The translations under genes and the position numbers were made by a program. Below, in pieces: positions 52,768 through 61,461 of a stretch of 64,000 nt of DNA. The notes beneath the pieces were generated by a model. It saw nothing but the letters and a program-made list of their open reading frames with translations, ran no database searches and had not been told where the DNA came from. Source of the stretch: DASYPQ01 sp036006425. GTDB lineage: Bacteria; Planctomycetota; UBA1135; GCA-002686595. How positions within the stretch are numbered: position 1 is the stretch's first letter; each line of letters begins with the position of its first letter. The stretch lies in assembly GCA_036006425.1 (NCBI GenBank), contig DASYPQ010000011.1, positions 62,001-126,000 on the forward strand. Reading direction: 5' to 3'.

Positions 52768-54012
52768 ATGGCTCAGGTCGGCTACCCCGAGCCCGCGAGG
52801 AGCATCCCGCGCCTCGTCGTCGTCGCCGCGCTGGTCGCGACGGCGATCAAGCTCGCGCTCGCGGCGCGGACGTTCGGCACGAACGACGTCCGCACGTTCT
52901 GGTTCTTCCTCCAGGAGTACCGCGGCTCGGGAGCGCGCGTGCTGTACGAGAAGGATGGGGACTTCAACCACCCTCCGTTCATCCTCCACCTGCTCACCGC
53001 GATCCGCTGGCTCTGGGCGACTACCGGGATCGACCCCTGGTTCCTGATCCGCCTGCCGTCGATCCTCGCGGACCTCGGCAGCGTGTGGCTCGTCGCGAAG
53101 CTCTTCGAGTCGCGCGTCGCGGAGCCCTCGATCCGGACCGGGCTCGTCCTCGTCGCCGCCGCGCCGGCTTCGATCCTGATCTCGGGTTTCCACGGGAACA
53201 ACGATCCCGTGATGATCTTCTTCGTCCTGCTCTCGATCTTCCTCCTCGAGCGGAGCGCGCCGATCTGGCTCGCCGGCGTCGCCATGGGGATGGCGATCAA
53301 CATCAAGGTCGTGCCGTTCGTGTTCTGGCCGGCGATCTTCCTGTGGCTCCAGTCGTGGCGGCGGCGCACCGAGTACTTCGGCGCCGCGGTCGCGGTGATC
53401 GTCCTCGCCTCTTCGCCGCTGATCTTCGAGGAGCCCGCGCTCCTCGCGCACAAGGTGCTCGGCTATTCGAGCTCGTACGGCCTGTGGGGACTCGCGAGGA
53501 TCCTGAGCTCGTCCTCCGCCTTCGAGTCGATTTCGGCCGCGTTCGCGAGCCAGGGCAAGTGGCTCCTCGTCGCGACCCTCGTCGCGCTCTCCGTTTGGAT
53601 GAATCGCGGGGGCCGGCGGCCCGCGCTGTTCCGGCAGATCGCCGCGCTGACGTTCGCTTTCCTCGTGGTCACGCCCGGATTCGGCGTGCAGTACCTGGCT
53701 TGGCTCGTGCCGTGGATCGCAGGCATCGCCGTCTCGACGGCGGCCGCGTGGAGCCTCGCGAGCGGAGCGTTCCTCGTGCTCGTCTACACGTACTGGTGTC
53801 AGGGAGTCCCGACGGGAGAGGCGAATCCGGACTGGCTCGCGCCCGGGTTCTGGACGCGCGGTCTTCCGTGGGGCTACGCGGACGCGCAGACGATCCACGC
53901 GTGGTGGGGAAGGATCGTTCCGGTCGAGCTCCTGTGCTGGCTCACGGTCGTCGCCGTGTTCGTGGCCCAGTTGCGCGCGGTCGCGCGCGAGCGACGCGGC
54001 GTGCTCACGTAG
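52768..54012 (+). CDS. GT-C glycosyltransferase-like membrane protein (GT87/DUF2029-like)
   Basis: A 414-residue inner-membrane protein with about 10 helices. The first periplasmic loop has the acidic pattern of GT-C enzymes ('GTNDVRTFWFFLQEYRGSG'), followed by 'YEKDGDFNHPPFILHLLTAI', where the Asn-His-Pro-Pro is common in polyprenyl-phosphate mannosyltransferase-like GT87 proteins. Such enzymes transfer sugars from polyprenyl phosphate on the outer face of the membrane. It sits between two radical SAM genes (28 and 33 bases), in what looks like one transcription unit. Confidence 0.72.
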   Translation: MAQVGYPEPARSIPRLVVVAALVATAIKLALAARTFGTNDVRTFWFFLQEYRGSGARVLYEKDGDFNHPPFILHLLTAIRWLWATTGIDPWFLIRLPSILADLGSVWLVAKLFESRVAEPSIRTGLVLVAAAPASILISGFHGNNDPVMIFFVLLSIFLLERSAPIWLAGVAMGMAINIKVVPFVFWPAIFLWLQSWRRRTEYFGAAVAVIVLASSPLIFEEPALLAHKVLGYSSSYGLWGLARILSSSSAFESISAAFASQGKWLLVATLVALSVWMNRGGRRPALFRQIAALTFAFLVVTPGFGVQYLAWLVPWIAGIAVSTAAAWSLASGAFLVLVYTYWCQGVPTGEANPDWLAPGFWTRGLPWGYADAQTIHAWWGRIVPVELLCWLTVVAVFVAQLRAVARERRGVLT

Positions 54013-54045
54013 CTTGCGCGTCCGTCGAGGCGCGCGTAAGCTTCG

Positions 54046-55176
54046 ATGAGGGCGTCTTCGAGCGCGGCCGTGGGAAACCTCCAGGAGACACCGTACGAAG
54101 GGTTCCTGGACGACTGCGACTTCACGCGCGTCTCCGGGTGGTGCTACCGGCGCGATCGGCCCGATGCCGTCCTGACGGTGATCGTCCGCGCGAACGGCCA
54201 GGAAATCGCGCGCATTCCGGCCGACCGCTTCCGCCGGGACCTCCTCCTCGCCGGGAAGGGCAACGGTCGTCACGGCTTCCATTGCGAGCTGCCCGCCGAG
54301 CTGCTCGCGCGCGTCGAGAGCTGCCCCGTGTCCGTGACGATCGCCGAGTCGGGCTTCGAGCTCACGGGTTCGCCCGCGACCGTGCGCCGGCGTGTCGGCG
54401 AGTTGATCCTCTCGCCCGTCGTCTTTTCCCGCTACGTCGACGGCCCGCCGCTCGAGTTCGGAACGCTGCGCATCGACATCTCGAACACGTGCAACCTGAA
54501 CTGCGTGTACTGTCCGACGATCGCGATCCGGACGAAGGACCGGGTCGACCTGCCTTCGTTCCAGCGCTTCCTGGACCAGCGCGTGAGCCGCCTCGACAAC
54601 CTGGCGATCGGGTGCGGGCAGGAGCCGACGACGAGTCCCCAACTGTGCGACTTCCTCGACGCCGTCAGCGCGTCGCGTGCACTGCCCAAGGACCTGTTCA
54701 TGCTCGTCACGAACGGAACCTTGCTCCACAAGCACGACTGGGAGCGCATCGCGAAGAGCCGGCTCAACGCGCTGTTCGTCTCCCTCGATTCGCTCGACCC
54801 TGCGATCCTCGACGACGTTCGCTGCGGCAGCAAGCTCGCACGCATCCAGGAGAACGTCAGCGGCCTCTTGAAGGTCGCGGGCAACGTCAGGCTCCACTTG
54901 AACATCGTGGTGACGACGGCGAACTACGACGGCATCGACGACGTGATCGCCTGGGGTCGGCAGCAACGCTGCGCGACGTTCACGCTGCGCGAGATGTACC
55001 TTCCGCCGACGCCGTCGTCGGACGACGCGACTCTGCAGCCTCTCGTCCTTCCCGACGGGCGGTTCGCGGAGCTCGAGCAGCGGCTCCGGGAGAAGTGGCG
55101 CGGCGAGGAGCTGGCGTTCGCGAACCGGCAGCACCTCGAGGAAGAATACGAGTACTGGGCGCCGAAGCTGCTCTAG
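54046..55176 (+). CDS. Radical SAM protein with N-terminal glycosyltransferase-associated beta domain
   Basis: A 376-residue enzyme. C149, C153 and C156 ('CNLNCVYC') bind the cluster, and 'GCGQEPTTSP' and 'LFMLVTNGTLLHKHDWERI' follow the MoaA/SPASM-like pattern. There is no second Cys set, so it carries one cluster only. Residues ~18-95 form a separate domain with 'VSGWCYRRDRPDAVLTVIV', 'RIPADRFRRDLLLAGKGNG' and 'HGFHCELPAEL', which resembles a small beta-sandwich I know from the ends of polysaccharide glycosyltransferases. That fits a glycan substrate. The gene overlaps the convergent GspE-N-like gene by four bases. Confidence 0.82.
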   Translation: MRASSSAAVGNLQETPYEGFLDDCDFTRVSGWCYRRDRPDAVLTVIVRANGQEIARIPADRFRRDLLLAGKGNGRHGFHCELPAELLARVESCPVSVTIAESGFELTGSPATVRRRVGELILSPVVFSRYVDGPPLEFGTLRIDISNTCNLNCVYCPTIAIRTKDRVDLPSFQRFLDQRVSRLDNLAIGCGQEPTTSPQLCDFLDAVSASRALPKDLFMLVTNGTLLHKHDWERIAKSRLNALFVSLDSLDPAILDDVRCGSKLARIQENVSGLLKVAGNVRLHLNIVVTTANYDGIDDVIAWGRQQRCATFTLREMYLPPTPSSDDATLQPLVLPDGRFAELEQRLREKWRGEELAFANRQHLEEEYEYWAPKLL

Positions 55177-55772
55177 GTGCCGCCGCCGCGCCTGCGCGTC
55201 TGGACGCGCAGGGCATTGTCCAAGGCCTTCTGCGTGATCAGGCCGAGCGTCACCATCGCTTCGCCGAGGCGGCAGTTCGTCTGATGTTGCACGTCGAGCG
55301 CGCGCTGCACGTCCTCGGACTTGAGGAACGACATCTGGACCAGGAGCTCGCCGAGCCGGATGCCGTCGGACTTCGCCATCCGGAGGTCGGCCTGCGTGGG
55401 GTTCGGCGGAGGCGCGAACTGCTTCGGCGCGGACGGCGCGGACGGCGGGGGAGCGGCGGTCGTCCAGTCCTGCGCGAGCGGCACGCCGGTCATCGCGCCC
55501 ACGTGTTGCAGCAGGAAGTGAACCCACGACAGGAGCTCTTCCGACGTCGGATGGAGCTTCCCGATCAGCTTCTCGGTCATCCCCATCGCGAGCGCGCAGA
55601 TCTGCGCGGCGTCGGCTCGCGAGCCCTCCTGGAGATGCGCTTCGAGTTCCCGCATGTGGCGGTGCATCTCGACCAGCCCGGGGCCGTCGTGCGCATCCGT
55701 GGTGCCGGCGGCACCGGCCGCCGCCTGGAGTGAGAATCGGATTGCGGTTTGGGTCGGATCCTGGGGATCCAT
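55173..55772 (-). CDS. Protein with GspE/PilB N-terminal-like (MshEN) domain
   Basis: A 199-residue soluble protein. Residues ~1-90 are helical, with 'MRELEAHLQEGSRADAAQIC' and 'KLHPTSEELLSWVHFLLQH', unassigned. After a Pro-Ala-rich linker, residues ~135-195 match the N-terminal domain of secretion/pilus ATPases: 'IRLGELLVQMSFLKSEDVQR' and 'CRLGEAMVTLGLITQKALDN'. That domain binds cyclic di-GMP in MshE, so a second-messenger or scaffold role without the ATPase is possible. A TAGGAT (55827-55832) lies 55 bases upstream of the start. Confidence 0.72.
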   Translation of the reverse strand: MDPQDPTQTAIRFSLQAAAGAAGTTDAHDGPGLVEMHRHMRELEAHLQEGSRADAAQICALAMGMTEKLIGKLHPTSEELLSWVHFLLQHVGAMTGVPLAQDWTTAAPPPSAPSAPKQFAPPPNPTQADLRMAKSDGIRLGELLVQMSFLKSEDVQRALDVQHQTNCRLGEAMVTLGLITQKALDNALRVQTRRRGGGT

Positions 55773-55826
55773 GGCGGTGTCCTGGATCGAAGGGAGGCGG
55801 CTGGAGGTGCGGATCGCGCCGGCCGG

Positions 55827-55832
55827 ATCCTA
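55827..55832 (-). promoter_or_regulatory. Probable -10 (TAGGAT) of the MshEN-domain gene
   Basis: The minus strand reads TAGGAT, the recurrent -10-like hexamer, 55 bases upstream of the start at 55772. A weak TCCACT lies at the -35 position with 17 bases between. Confidence 0.3.
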
Positions 55833-55916
55833 CGCTCCGGGATCAGCGGAGTGGAGCGCCATGACTGCGTTAGAGTGGGCGCATGGACCCGCCGGCCGCG
55901 GGTCGAGGTGCCTGCC

Positions 55917-57839
55917 ATGCGATTCGATCGAGTCGGTTCCGCCTCCTCCCTCGTCCTCCTGTTCGGATCCACCGTCGCGATCGCGCATCCGCGACAGAGC
56001 GACGCCGAGCGCGTGATCGCGCTCGGGAAGTCCGAGAACTGTGTGATGGAGCACCTCGACCATCTCACGAACCGCATCGGGCCGCGTCTCACGGGATCGG
56101 CCGGGTTCCGCCGCGCGTGCGAGTGGGCGCGCAAGGAGTTCGAGTCGTACGGCCTCGCGAACAGCCGGCTCGAGAAATGGGGCGAGTTCCCCGTCGGTTT
56201 CGACCGCGGCCCGTCGAGCGGGAGGATGCTCGCGCCGGAAGCGAAGCCGCTCCACTTCGCGACGAACGCGTGGACGGCCGGGACGCACGGGCCGCAAGCC
56301 GGACCCGCCGTGCTCGCGCCGGCGAACAAGACGGAGCTCGACGCCGCACGAGCGAAACTGAAGGGCGCGTGGGTCGTCGTCGCGAGCGCTCCGCGGACCA
56401 CCGGCGGTTCGACCGCGGCGCCCGACCGGCAGTTCCGCGACGAGCTCGACAAGGCCTACGCCGACGAAGGCATCCTCGGCACGATCCGATCGGGTCGCAA
56501 CGATCTGGTGCTCACCGGCGGGAGCTCGAAGGTGGCGTTCGACAAGCTGCCGACGCGTGCGTCGATCACCCTGCTCGCCGCCGAGCACAAGGACATCGTC
56601 GATCGACTCGCCGCGGGCGACGCGGTGCAGCTCGAGTTCGACATCCGCAACTGGTTCGTCGAAGGTCCGATCGCGCTCGACAACGTGATTGCCGAGATCC
56701 CGGGGACGGAGAAACCGGGCGAATTCGTCGTCGTCGGCGGACACCTCGACTCGTGGGACGGCGCGACGGGCGCGACGGACAACGGAACTGGCGTCGCGAC
56801 GACGCTGGAAGCCGCTCGTCTGCTCGCGAAGGCCGGCGTGCGCCCGAAACGCACGATCCGTTTCATGCTGTGGGGTGGCGAGGAGCAGGGCCTGCTCGGC
56901 TCGCACGCCTGGGTGAAGGCGCACCCGGACGACTTGCCGAAGATCTCCGCGGTGCTCGTCCACGACGGCGGGACGAACTACTGCAACGGGATCACCGCGA
57001 CTCCGCCGATGGTCAAGCTCCTCGAGGGAGTGTTCGCGCCTGTGACGAACCTCGACCCCGAGATGCCGTTCCAGGTCCGCGAGGTGAAAGGGCTCTCGGG
57101 CGGCGGCAGCGATCACGCCTCGTTCCTTCAGGCGAACGTCCCGGGCTTCTTCTGGAGCCAGAAGGGTCGCGCGAACTACAACCACACGCACCACACGCAG
57201 TTCGACACGTTCGACGCGGCGGTGCCGGAGTACGAGAAGAACTCGTCGATCGTGATCGCCGTCGGTGCGCTCGGCATCGCGAATCTCCCGGAGCTGCTCT
57301 CGCGCGAGAACTTGAACGCACCGGAGAGCGGCGCGGGCGGTCGCAGGCTCGGCGTCGACCTCGCCGACGACATGACGATCGAGGAAGTGCGCGAGGGCGG
57401 GATCGCGGCGAAGATCGGGCTCCTGAAGGGCGACCGGCTGCTCAAGGTCGGGGACCGATCCGTCGCGGACACCGACGAGCTGCGCACCGCGCTGCGCGAA
57501 GCGCCGACGACGACGAAGATCATGGTGCTCCGGAACGCGAAGGAGCTCGAGGTCCCGGTCGAGCTCCCGCCCGACCCGGGGCCGGGCGGCGCGGTCGCGC
57601 GCCGTCTCGGCGTCCGACTCGGCGAGGGGCTGACCGTCGACGTGGTCACGCCGGGCGGACCGGCGGATCAGGCCGGGTTCGCGGCCGGCGATCGGATCGT
57701 GAAGGTCGGGGACGCGGCCGTCCAAGCGCCGGCGGAGCTCGCAGAAGCGCTCGCGCCCTCGGGAGGGAGCGTGAAGTTCGTCGTCCAGCGCAACGGGAAG
57801 GAGACCGCGCTGACGGTCACCGTGCCGGAGCGACCCTGA
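55917..57839 (+). CDS. Secreted M28-family aminopeptidase with two PDZ domains
   Basis: A 640-residue exported enzyme; the ATG at 55917 has GAGGTG seven bases upstream and a clear signal peptide. The di-zinc site of M28 is complete: H276 and D278 (GGHLDSWD), bridging D288 (ATDNG), E322/E323 (GGEEQG), D350 and H425/H426 (HTHHTQFD). A PA-type inserted domain (~130-240) precedes it. Two PDZ domains follow at ~468-545 ('RRLGVDLADDMTIEEVREGG') and ~556-635 ('RRLGVRLGEGLTVDVVTPGG'). Two PDZ domains on an M28 peptidase is less common than PA alone; they probably bind substrate ends. Confidence 0.9.
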   Translation: MRFDRVGSASSLVLLFGSTVAIAHPRQSDAERVIALGKSENCVMEHLDHLTNRIGPRLTGSAGFRRACEWARKEFESYGLANSRLEKWGEFPVGFDRGPSSGRMLAPEAKPLHFATNAWTAGTHGPQAGPAVLAPANKTELDAARAKLKGAWVVVASAPRTTGGSTAAPDRQFRDELDKAYADEGILGTIRSGRNDLVLTGGSSKVAFDKLPTRASITLLAAEHKDIVDRLAAGDAVQLEFDIRNWFVEGPIALDNVIAEIPGTEKPGEFVVVGGHLDSWDGATGATDNGTGVATTLEAARLLAKAGVRPKRTIRFMLWGGEEQGLLGSHAWVKAHPDDLPKISAVLVHDGGTNYCNGITATPPMVKLLEGVFAPVTNLDPEMPFQVREVKGLSGGGSDHASFLQANVPGFFWSQKGRANYNHTHHTQFDTFDAAVPEYEKNSSIVIAVGALGIANLPELLSRENLNAPESGAGGRRLGVDLADDMTIEEVREGGIAAKIGLLKGDRLLKVGDRSVADTDELRTALREAPTTTKIMVLRNAKELEVPVELPPDPGPGGAVARRLGVRLGEGLTVDVVTPGGPADQAGFAAGDRIVKVGDAAVQAPAELAEALAPSGGSVKFVVQRNGKETALTVTVPERP

Positions 57840-57872
57840 CTCGGCGATCGCCCGAGGATCGATCGGGGCGGT

Positions 57873-58085
57873 CTACCAGCGCACCGTCAATCCGGCCGCG
57901 AACGACGCCGTCTCGGCGATCCCGAACACGCGTCGAGCGTGCAGGGCCGGATCTCCGGCGCACAGCGGGCAGGTGACGGGCTCCGGCGGCGGGTCGTCGA
58001 CGCCGCGCAGTCCGGAAACCGCGTGCTCGGCGAGAGCGCCGACCGAGAGCAGCGCGAAAGCAGCGATCCAGGAAGCGCGCTTCAT
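57873..58085 (-). CDS. Small exported protein with one CxxC
   Basis: A 70-residue protein with a basic start and hydrophobic signal (MKRASWIAAFALLSVGALA), followed by 'EPVTCPLCAGDPALHARRVF' containing one C-x-x-C. The size and the pair of Cys suggest a small metal- or redox-active peptide. A longer frame exists upstream of the ATG at 58085, but its first ~34 codons have no signal and cross a terminator region, so the shorter form is preferred. Confidence 0.5.
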   Translation of the reverse strand: MKRASWIAAFALLSVGALAEHAVSGLRGVDDPPPEPVTCPLCAGDPALHARRVFGIAETASFAAGLTVRW

Positions 58086-58155
58086 GGGATTCAGGCTAAC
58101 CCAACGCTGGATCGGCGCAATGGGGGCGGCGACTGAAAGCCCGCCCAAATAAGGA

Positions 58156-58190
58156 GGGAGGGTGCGCTCGACGGTCGAGCGCACCCTCCC
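58156..58190 (-). terminator. Rho-independent terminator of the 58210-58791 gene
   Basis: A perfect 17-pair stem of two arms (58156-58172 and 58174-58190) with a one-base centre, effectively a 14-15-pair hairpin with a small loop. On the minus strand it is followed by TCCTTATTTGG, a short T-rich tail. It begins 20 bases after the stop of the small secreted protein. The strongest terminator in the window. Confidence 0.8.
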
Positions 58191-58209
58191 CTAGCTTCCG
58201 AACCCGCGA

Positions 58210-58791
58210 TCAGGGAGCGAATTGGACGTGGAGTCCGTCGCTCAGGTTGAAGCGAGCGGGGAGTTGGTTCGGGTCGCGGTACCAGAACTGGAAGTTCCAG
58301 GTCGAGCCCGCGGTGAACAGGGAGAAGTCGGCCGGGTGCGTGGTCATCGTGCGGACGACCGTGCCGGTTCCGAGGTGCTGGGTCGGCATCTTGTAGATGC
58401 CCGGAGGGAAGGGGCTGACGCAGAGGAAGCCGTTCCCGAAGGGCGCGTTGAACTGCTGCGTGCCGAACGTGAACATCCCCCAGCTCTGCGGGATCTGCGA
58501 CGCGCCGGTGCACATCAGTCCGAACGTGTTGTCCACGAGTGCCAGCGAACCGACGTTGCTCATCAGCGCGAAGGTGCCAAACGAGTTCATGGACGATTGG
58601 CAATAATTCGTCGCCGAACCGCCGCCGAGGTTGCTCGGGGGCATCCAGGTCGGGTCCGAGTTCTCGCGCGCCTTGAGGTACAGCACGGTCCTCTGCGCGA
58701 TCTTGAGTGTGGTGGGTTGCGGGTGATCGTCGTTGGCGAAGGCCGACGCGGTCAGCGCGCACATCGCTGCGAGCATTACAATCTTGTTCAT
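58210..58791 (-). CDS. Small secreted protein consisting mainly of the planctomycete C-terminal domain
   Basis: A 193-residue exported protein. After the signal peptide (ends SAFA-N) and ~40 residues, almost the whole protein is the C-terminal domain alone: 'NYCQSSMNSFGTFALMSNVG', 'FGNGFLCVSPFPPGIY' and 'WNFQFWYRDPNQLPARFNLS'. This shows that the domain can be a stand-alone exoprotein. It has its own promoter, GGAGG ribosome site and strong terminator, so it is a single-gene unit, probably highly expressed. Confidence 0.8.
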   Translation of the reverse strand: MNKIVMLAAMCALTASAFANDDHPQPTTLKIAQRTVLYLKARENSDPTWMPPSNLGGGSATNYCQSSMNSFGTFALMSNVGSLALVDNTFGLMCTGASQIPQSWGMFTFGTQQFNAPFGNGFLCVSPFPPGIYKMPTQHLGTGTVVRTMTTHPADFSLFTAGSTWNFQFWYRDPNQLPARFNLSDGLHVQFAP

Positions 58792-58836
58792 CGGTTCGAA
58801 TCCTCCCTCTTGGTTTGGTGGGGCTGAGCAAAAGCG

Positions 58837-58865
58837 ATCCTAGCTGGAGGGGTTTTGGGGGTCAA
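58837..58865 (-). promoter_or_regulatory. Likely promoter of the small secreted protein gene
   Basis: The minus strand has TTGACC (58860-58865) and TAGGAT (58837-58842) separated by 17 bases: five of six and four of six consensus positions. Transcription would start near 58830, 39 bases before the ATG at 58791. Confidence 0.55.
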
Positions 58866-58976
58866 ACGACACCAAAACCGGCCCGCAGGGAGAACCGTAG
58901 AGACAAGGAAGACGGGCCCACGTTGCGACGTGTTCACTTCGATCCCGTAATTTCCCAGCCGTGGGAGGAAACGGGC

Positions 58977-61436
58977 TCAGCGACCCTGCCGGCGCATCCG
59001 CTCGAGCGCTCGCTCCACCTCGACCTCGCCCGGCGACTGGGCGTGGACGAACTCGAGGAGCTGCCGCGCGCGCGCGTAGTCCTCGAGCTCGAGGTAGGTG
59101 AGGCCGAGCCCCTTCGCGATCTCGAGGGCCGGTCTCTCCTGCCAGACGGACTCGAGCACGCGTGCGGCATCAGCGAACCGGCGGACGTCCGTGTAGGCCT
59201 TCGCGAGCTCCGTGCGCCCCTCGATCGATCCCGGATCGAGGGCGTAGGCCTGCTCGAGCTCGAGGACGGCGCCGTCGAAGTCGAGGAGTTCGAGGAGACC
59301 CCGTCCGAGGTGACGGTGGAACGGACCCTCGCCCGGATGCGCCGCGATCGCGTCCCTCATCAGGGCGACGAGCACGTCGAAGTCCCGCTTGTGATAGAGG
59401 ATGTCGGCGACCGTCGCGACGTGACGCAGCCCCGGCGCGAACTCGCCACCGGCCGCCAGCGCCTCGCGGTACGCGGCGATCTCGCCGTCGGGAATGCGGA
59501 TGCGGTCGTAGGACGAGGCGGCCACCTCGCGGACCTCGTGCGCTTCCGCGTGCCGTGCGAGCCCTTCGAGGATCAGGCCCGCGGCGCCGCGCGGCGGGAG
59601 AGCCAGATCCCGGGCGAGCTCGCGGAGGACCCCGGCGTCGGCGAGGTCGAAGGCGGGCGGATCGGGTGCCCCCTGCCAGAGGAGGAGGGGACGGTCCGCG
59701 GTCGCGATGCTGGCTCCTCCGACCTGGAGTGCCGCCGCGTCGAGGCTCGCGAAGGTCAGCGCCTCGACCTCCGCGCTCGCGGGGACGGTCCCGCGGGTCT
59801 CGATGCCGATCAAGGGCCCGGCGTACCCGTCGAGGAGGACTCGGACGCGTCCGCGCGGGAACTCTGCGCGCCAGGTCGCGAGCGTCGTCCGCAGGCCATC
59901 GACCGAGAGACCGCGCGGATCGCACCAGACCCGGAGCGATCCGTCCGGACCGGCATCGCGCGCCAGGCGCTCGAGGCCGGTCGCGGTCTCCGCGAGGGTG
60001 AGACTCGACGCCGAAGCTGCGTGCGCGAGGAGCACGGCGCCGCGTCCGGCGAGCTCCCCCGCGAACAGCTCTGCGCACGGATTGCGGCCGGGCGCGTCGC
60101 GCGCTCCCGGAGTCGGCAGCGGGTCGAGGAAGCGGATCGAGGATGCGTCGGCGGAGCCGATCGCCCGCGCCGCGTCCGGTTGGAGGAAGCCGATGCAGAC
60201 GACGCCCGCGGGCGGGATCTCGCAGGCGTCGAGCCGGCCCCAGGTCTTCGGGCGATTCCACGGGACCGTCTGCCAGTCGCAGACGTCGATCGGCTCGGGG
60301 GAACGGGCCGCGTGCCGCGTGGCGACGCCGTCGGGGCTCAGCGCATACGCCCGCACCCCGATGAGCGGTGGATGGCAGAGCCGCGCGCGCGCAGCGGCCT
60401 CCCACCTGCCGCCCTCGCCGAGCGCCGGGAGCGCGAACCGCTCGGCCGCGAGCGTCCCCGCGCACAGGCCGGCCCACGCGAACGCGCACGCGCGCACCCC
60501 GCCCGTCGAGAGACCGCGGAGCGCGAACCCGAATCCGAACAACGGAAGAGCGAGGAAGAGCCAGACCGCGACCGAGGTCTTCGCCAGGGAAGTTCCCGGC
60601 GTGTGCAGCGACGTGAGCCACGCGGGCCAGCGTTCCCAGCTGACGACCGTCAGCGCCCTCCACGACATCCAGCTCCCGAGCAGCAGGATCGCCGTGCCGA
60701 TCCAGGCGCTCCACGGAGAGCGCTCCGAGCGTGCGAGCACGGAGGCGGCGAGGAACCCGACTGCGCAGGACGCGAGCATCGCGAGCGCGATCACGTGCGC
60801 GCCGGCGCGATCGGGCGGCAAGTGCTGCGTGAGGAACGGTCTCTCGAGCGCGACGAGGAATCCCGCCAGTGCGCAAGCGATCACGAGACCGATCGCCTCC
60901 GCGCCGCGCGTCGCCGCGCGTCCCTCGTCCTCGGCTTCGCGGTTGGAACGCTCCGCGAGTCCCCACAGGATCCCCCAGGCGATCAGAGTCGCGGCGAATC
61001 CGACGCGCGGGAGCAGGAAGCGCTCGTCGACGACGAGCGCCGCGATGCCGCCGAACGCGGCGAGAGCGATCGAGGTCGGATGGCGCTCGAGGCTCGCGAC
61101 GAACGGGACGGTGGGCAAGAGGAGCACGAGCGCCGCGTCGATCCAGTCGATCCCGATCGGATGGAGGCCGGCGGGGACGCGCGCGAGCAGCGCGAAACCC
61201 GCGAGGCCGAGCGCCGAGGCTCCGAACGTCACGGCGCGGCTCGCGACGAGACGACGCGCGATGCGGGCGACGCCGATCCCGGCCGCGACGGCGACGAGGA
61301 TCCCGAGGAACAGTGTCGCACGGCCGCGGGGGCCGCCCGACCATCCCGCCAGGAGGGCGAGATGCCCCGCGTGCGTGAGCGCCGCGGTCGCGAGCGCACC
61401 ACGCGCGAGATCGCGCGATGCGGCGGAACCGGTCAC
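58977..61436 (-). CDS. Polytopic membrane protein with C-terminal TPR repeats
   Basis: An 819-residue protein in three parts. Residues ~1-330 contain about 10 helices. A central soluble region (~330-620) has 'LPTPGARDAPGRNPCAEL' and 'WRAEFPRGRVRVLLDGYAGP', which faintly recall fused spermidine-synthase-like membrane proteins, though the SAM site is not recognised. Residues ~640-819 are TPR repeats ('ALAKAYTDVRRFADAARVLE'-type, 'LGLTYLELEDYARARQLLEF'). The GTG start at 61436 is 25 bases after the metzincin stop. No function is assigned. Confidence 0.7.
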   Translation of the reverse strand: MTGSAASRDLARGALATAALTHAGHLALLAGWSGGPRGRATLFLGILVAVAAGIGVARIARRLVASRAVTFGASALGLAGFALLARVPAGLHPIGIDWIDAALVLLLPTVPFVASLERHPTSIALAAFGGIAALVVDERFLLPRVGFAATLIAWGILWGLAERSNREAEDEGRAATRGAEAIGLVIACALAGFLVALERPFLTQHLPPDRAGAHVIALAMLASCAVGFLAASVLARSERSPWSAWIGTAILLLGSWMSWRALTVVSWERWPAWLTSLHTPGTSLAKTSVAVWLFLALPLFGFGFALRGLSTGGVRACAFAWAGLCAGTLAAERFALPALGEGGRWEAAARARLCHPPLIGVRAYALSPDGVATRHAARSPEPIDVCDWQTVPWNRPKTWGRLDACEIPPAGVVCIGFLQPDAARAIGSADASSIRFLDPLPTPGARDAPGRNPCAELFAGELAGRGAVLLAHAASASSLTLAETATGLERLARDAGPDGSLRVWCDPRGLSVDGLRTTLATWRAEFPRGRVRVLLDGYAGPLIGIETRGTVPASAEVEALTFASLDAAALQVGGASIATADRPLLLWQGAPDPPAFDLADAGVLRELARDLALPPRGAAGLILEGLARHAEAHEVREVAASSYDRIRIPDGEIAAYREALAAGGEFAPGLRHVATVADILYHKRDFDVLVALMRDAIAAHPGEGPFHRHLGRGLLELLDFDGAVLELEQAYALDPGSIEGRTELAKAYTDVRRFADAARVLESVWQERPALEIAKGLGLTYLELEDYARARQLLEFVHAQSPGEVEVERALERMRRQGR

Positions 61437-61461
61437 CGCGTGGTCGACCGGCCGCGGCCGG

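Noticed and set aside
57848..57870. A GC-rich inverted repeat between convergent genes that could be a terminator
   Set aside because: The stem has a bulge and there is no T-run on either strand; not strong enough to list.
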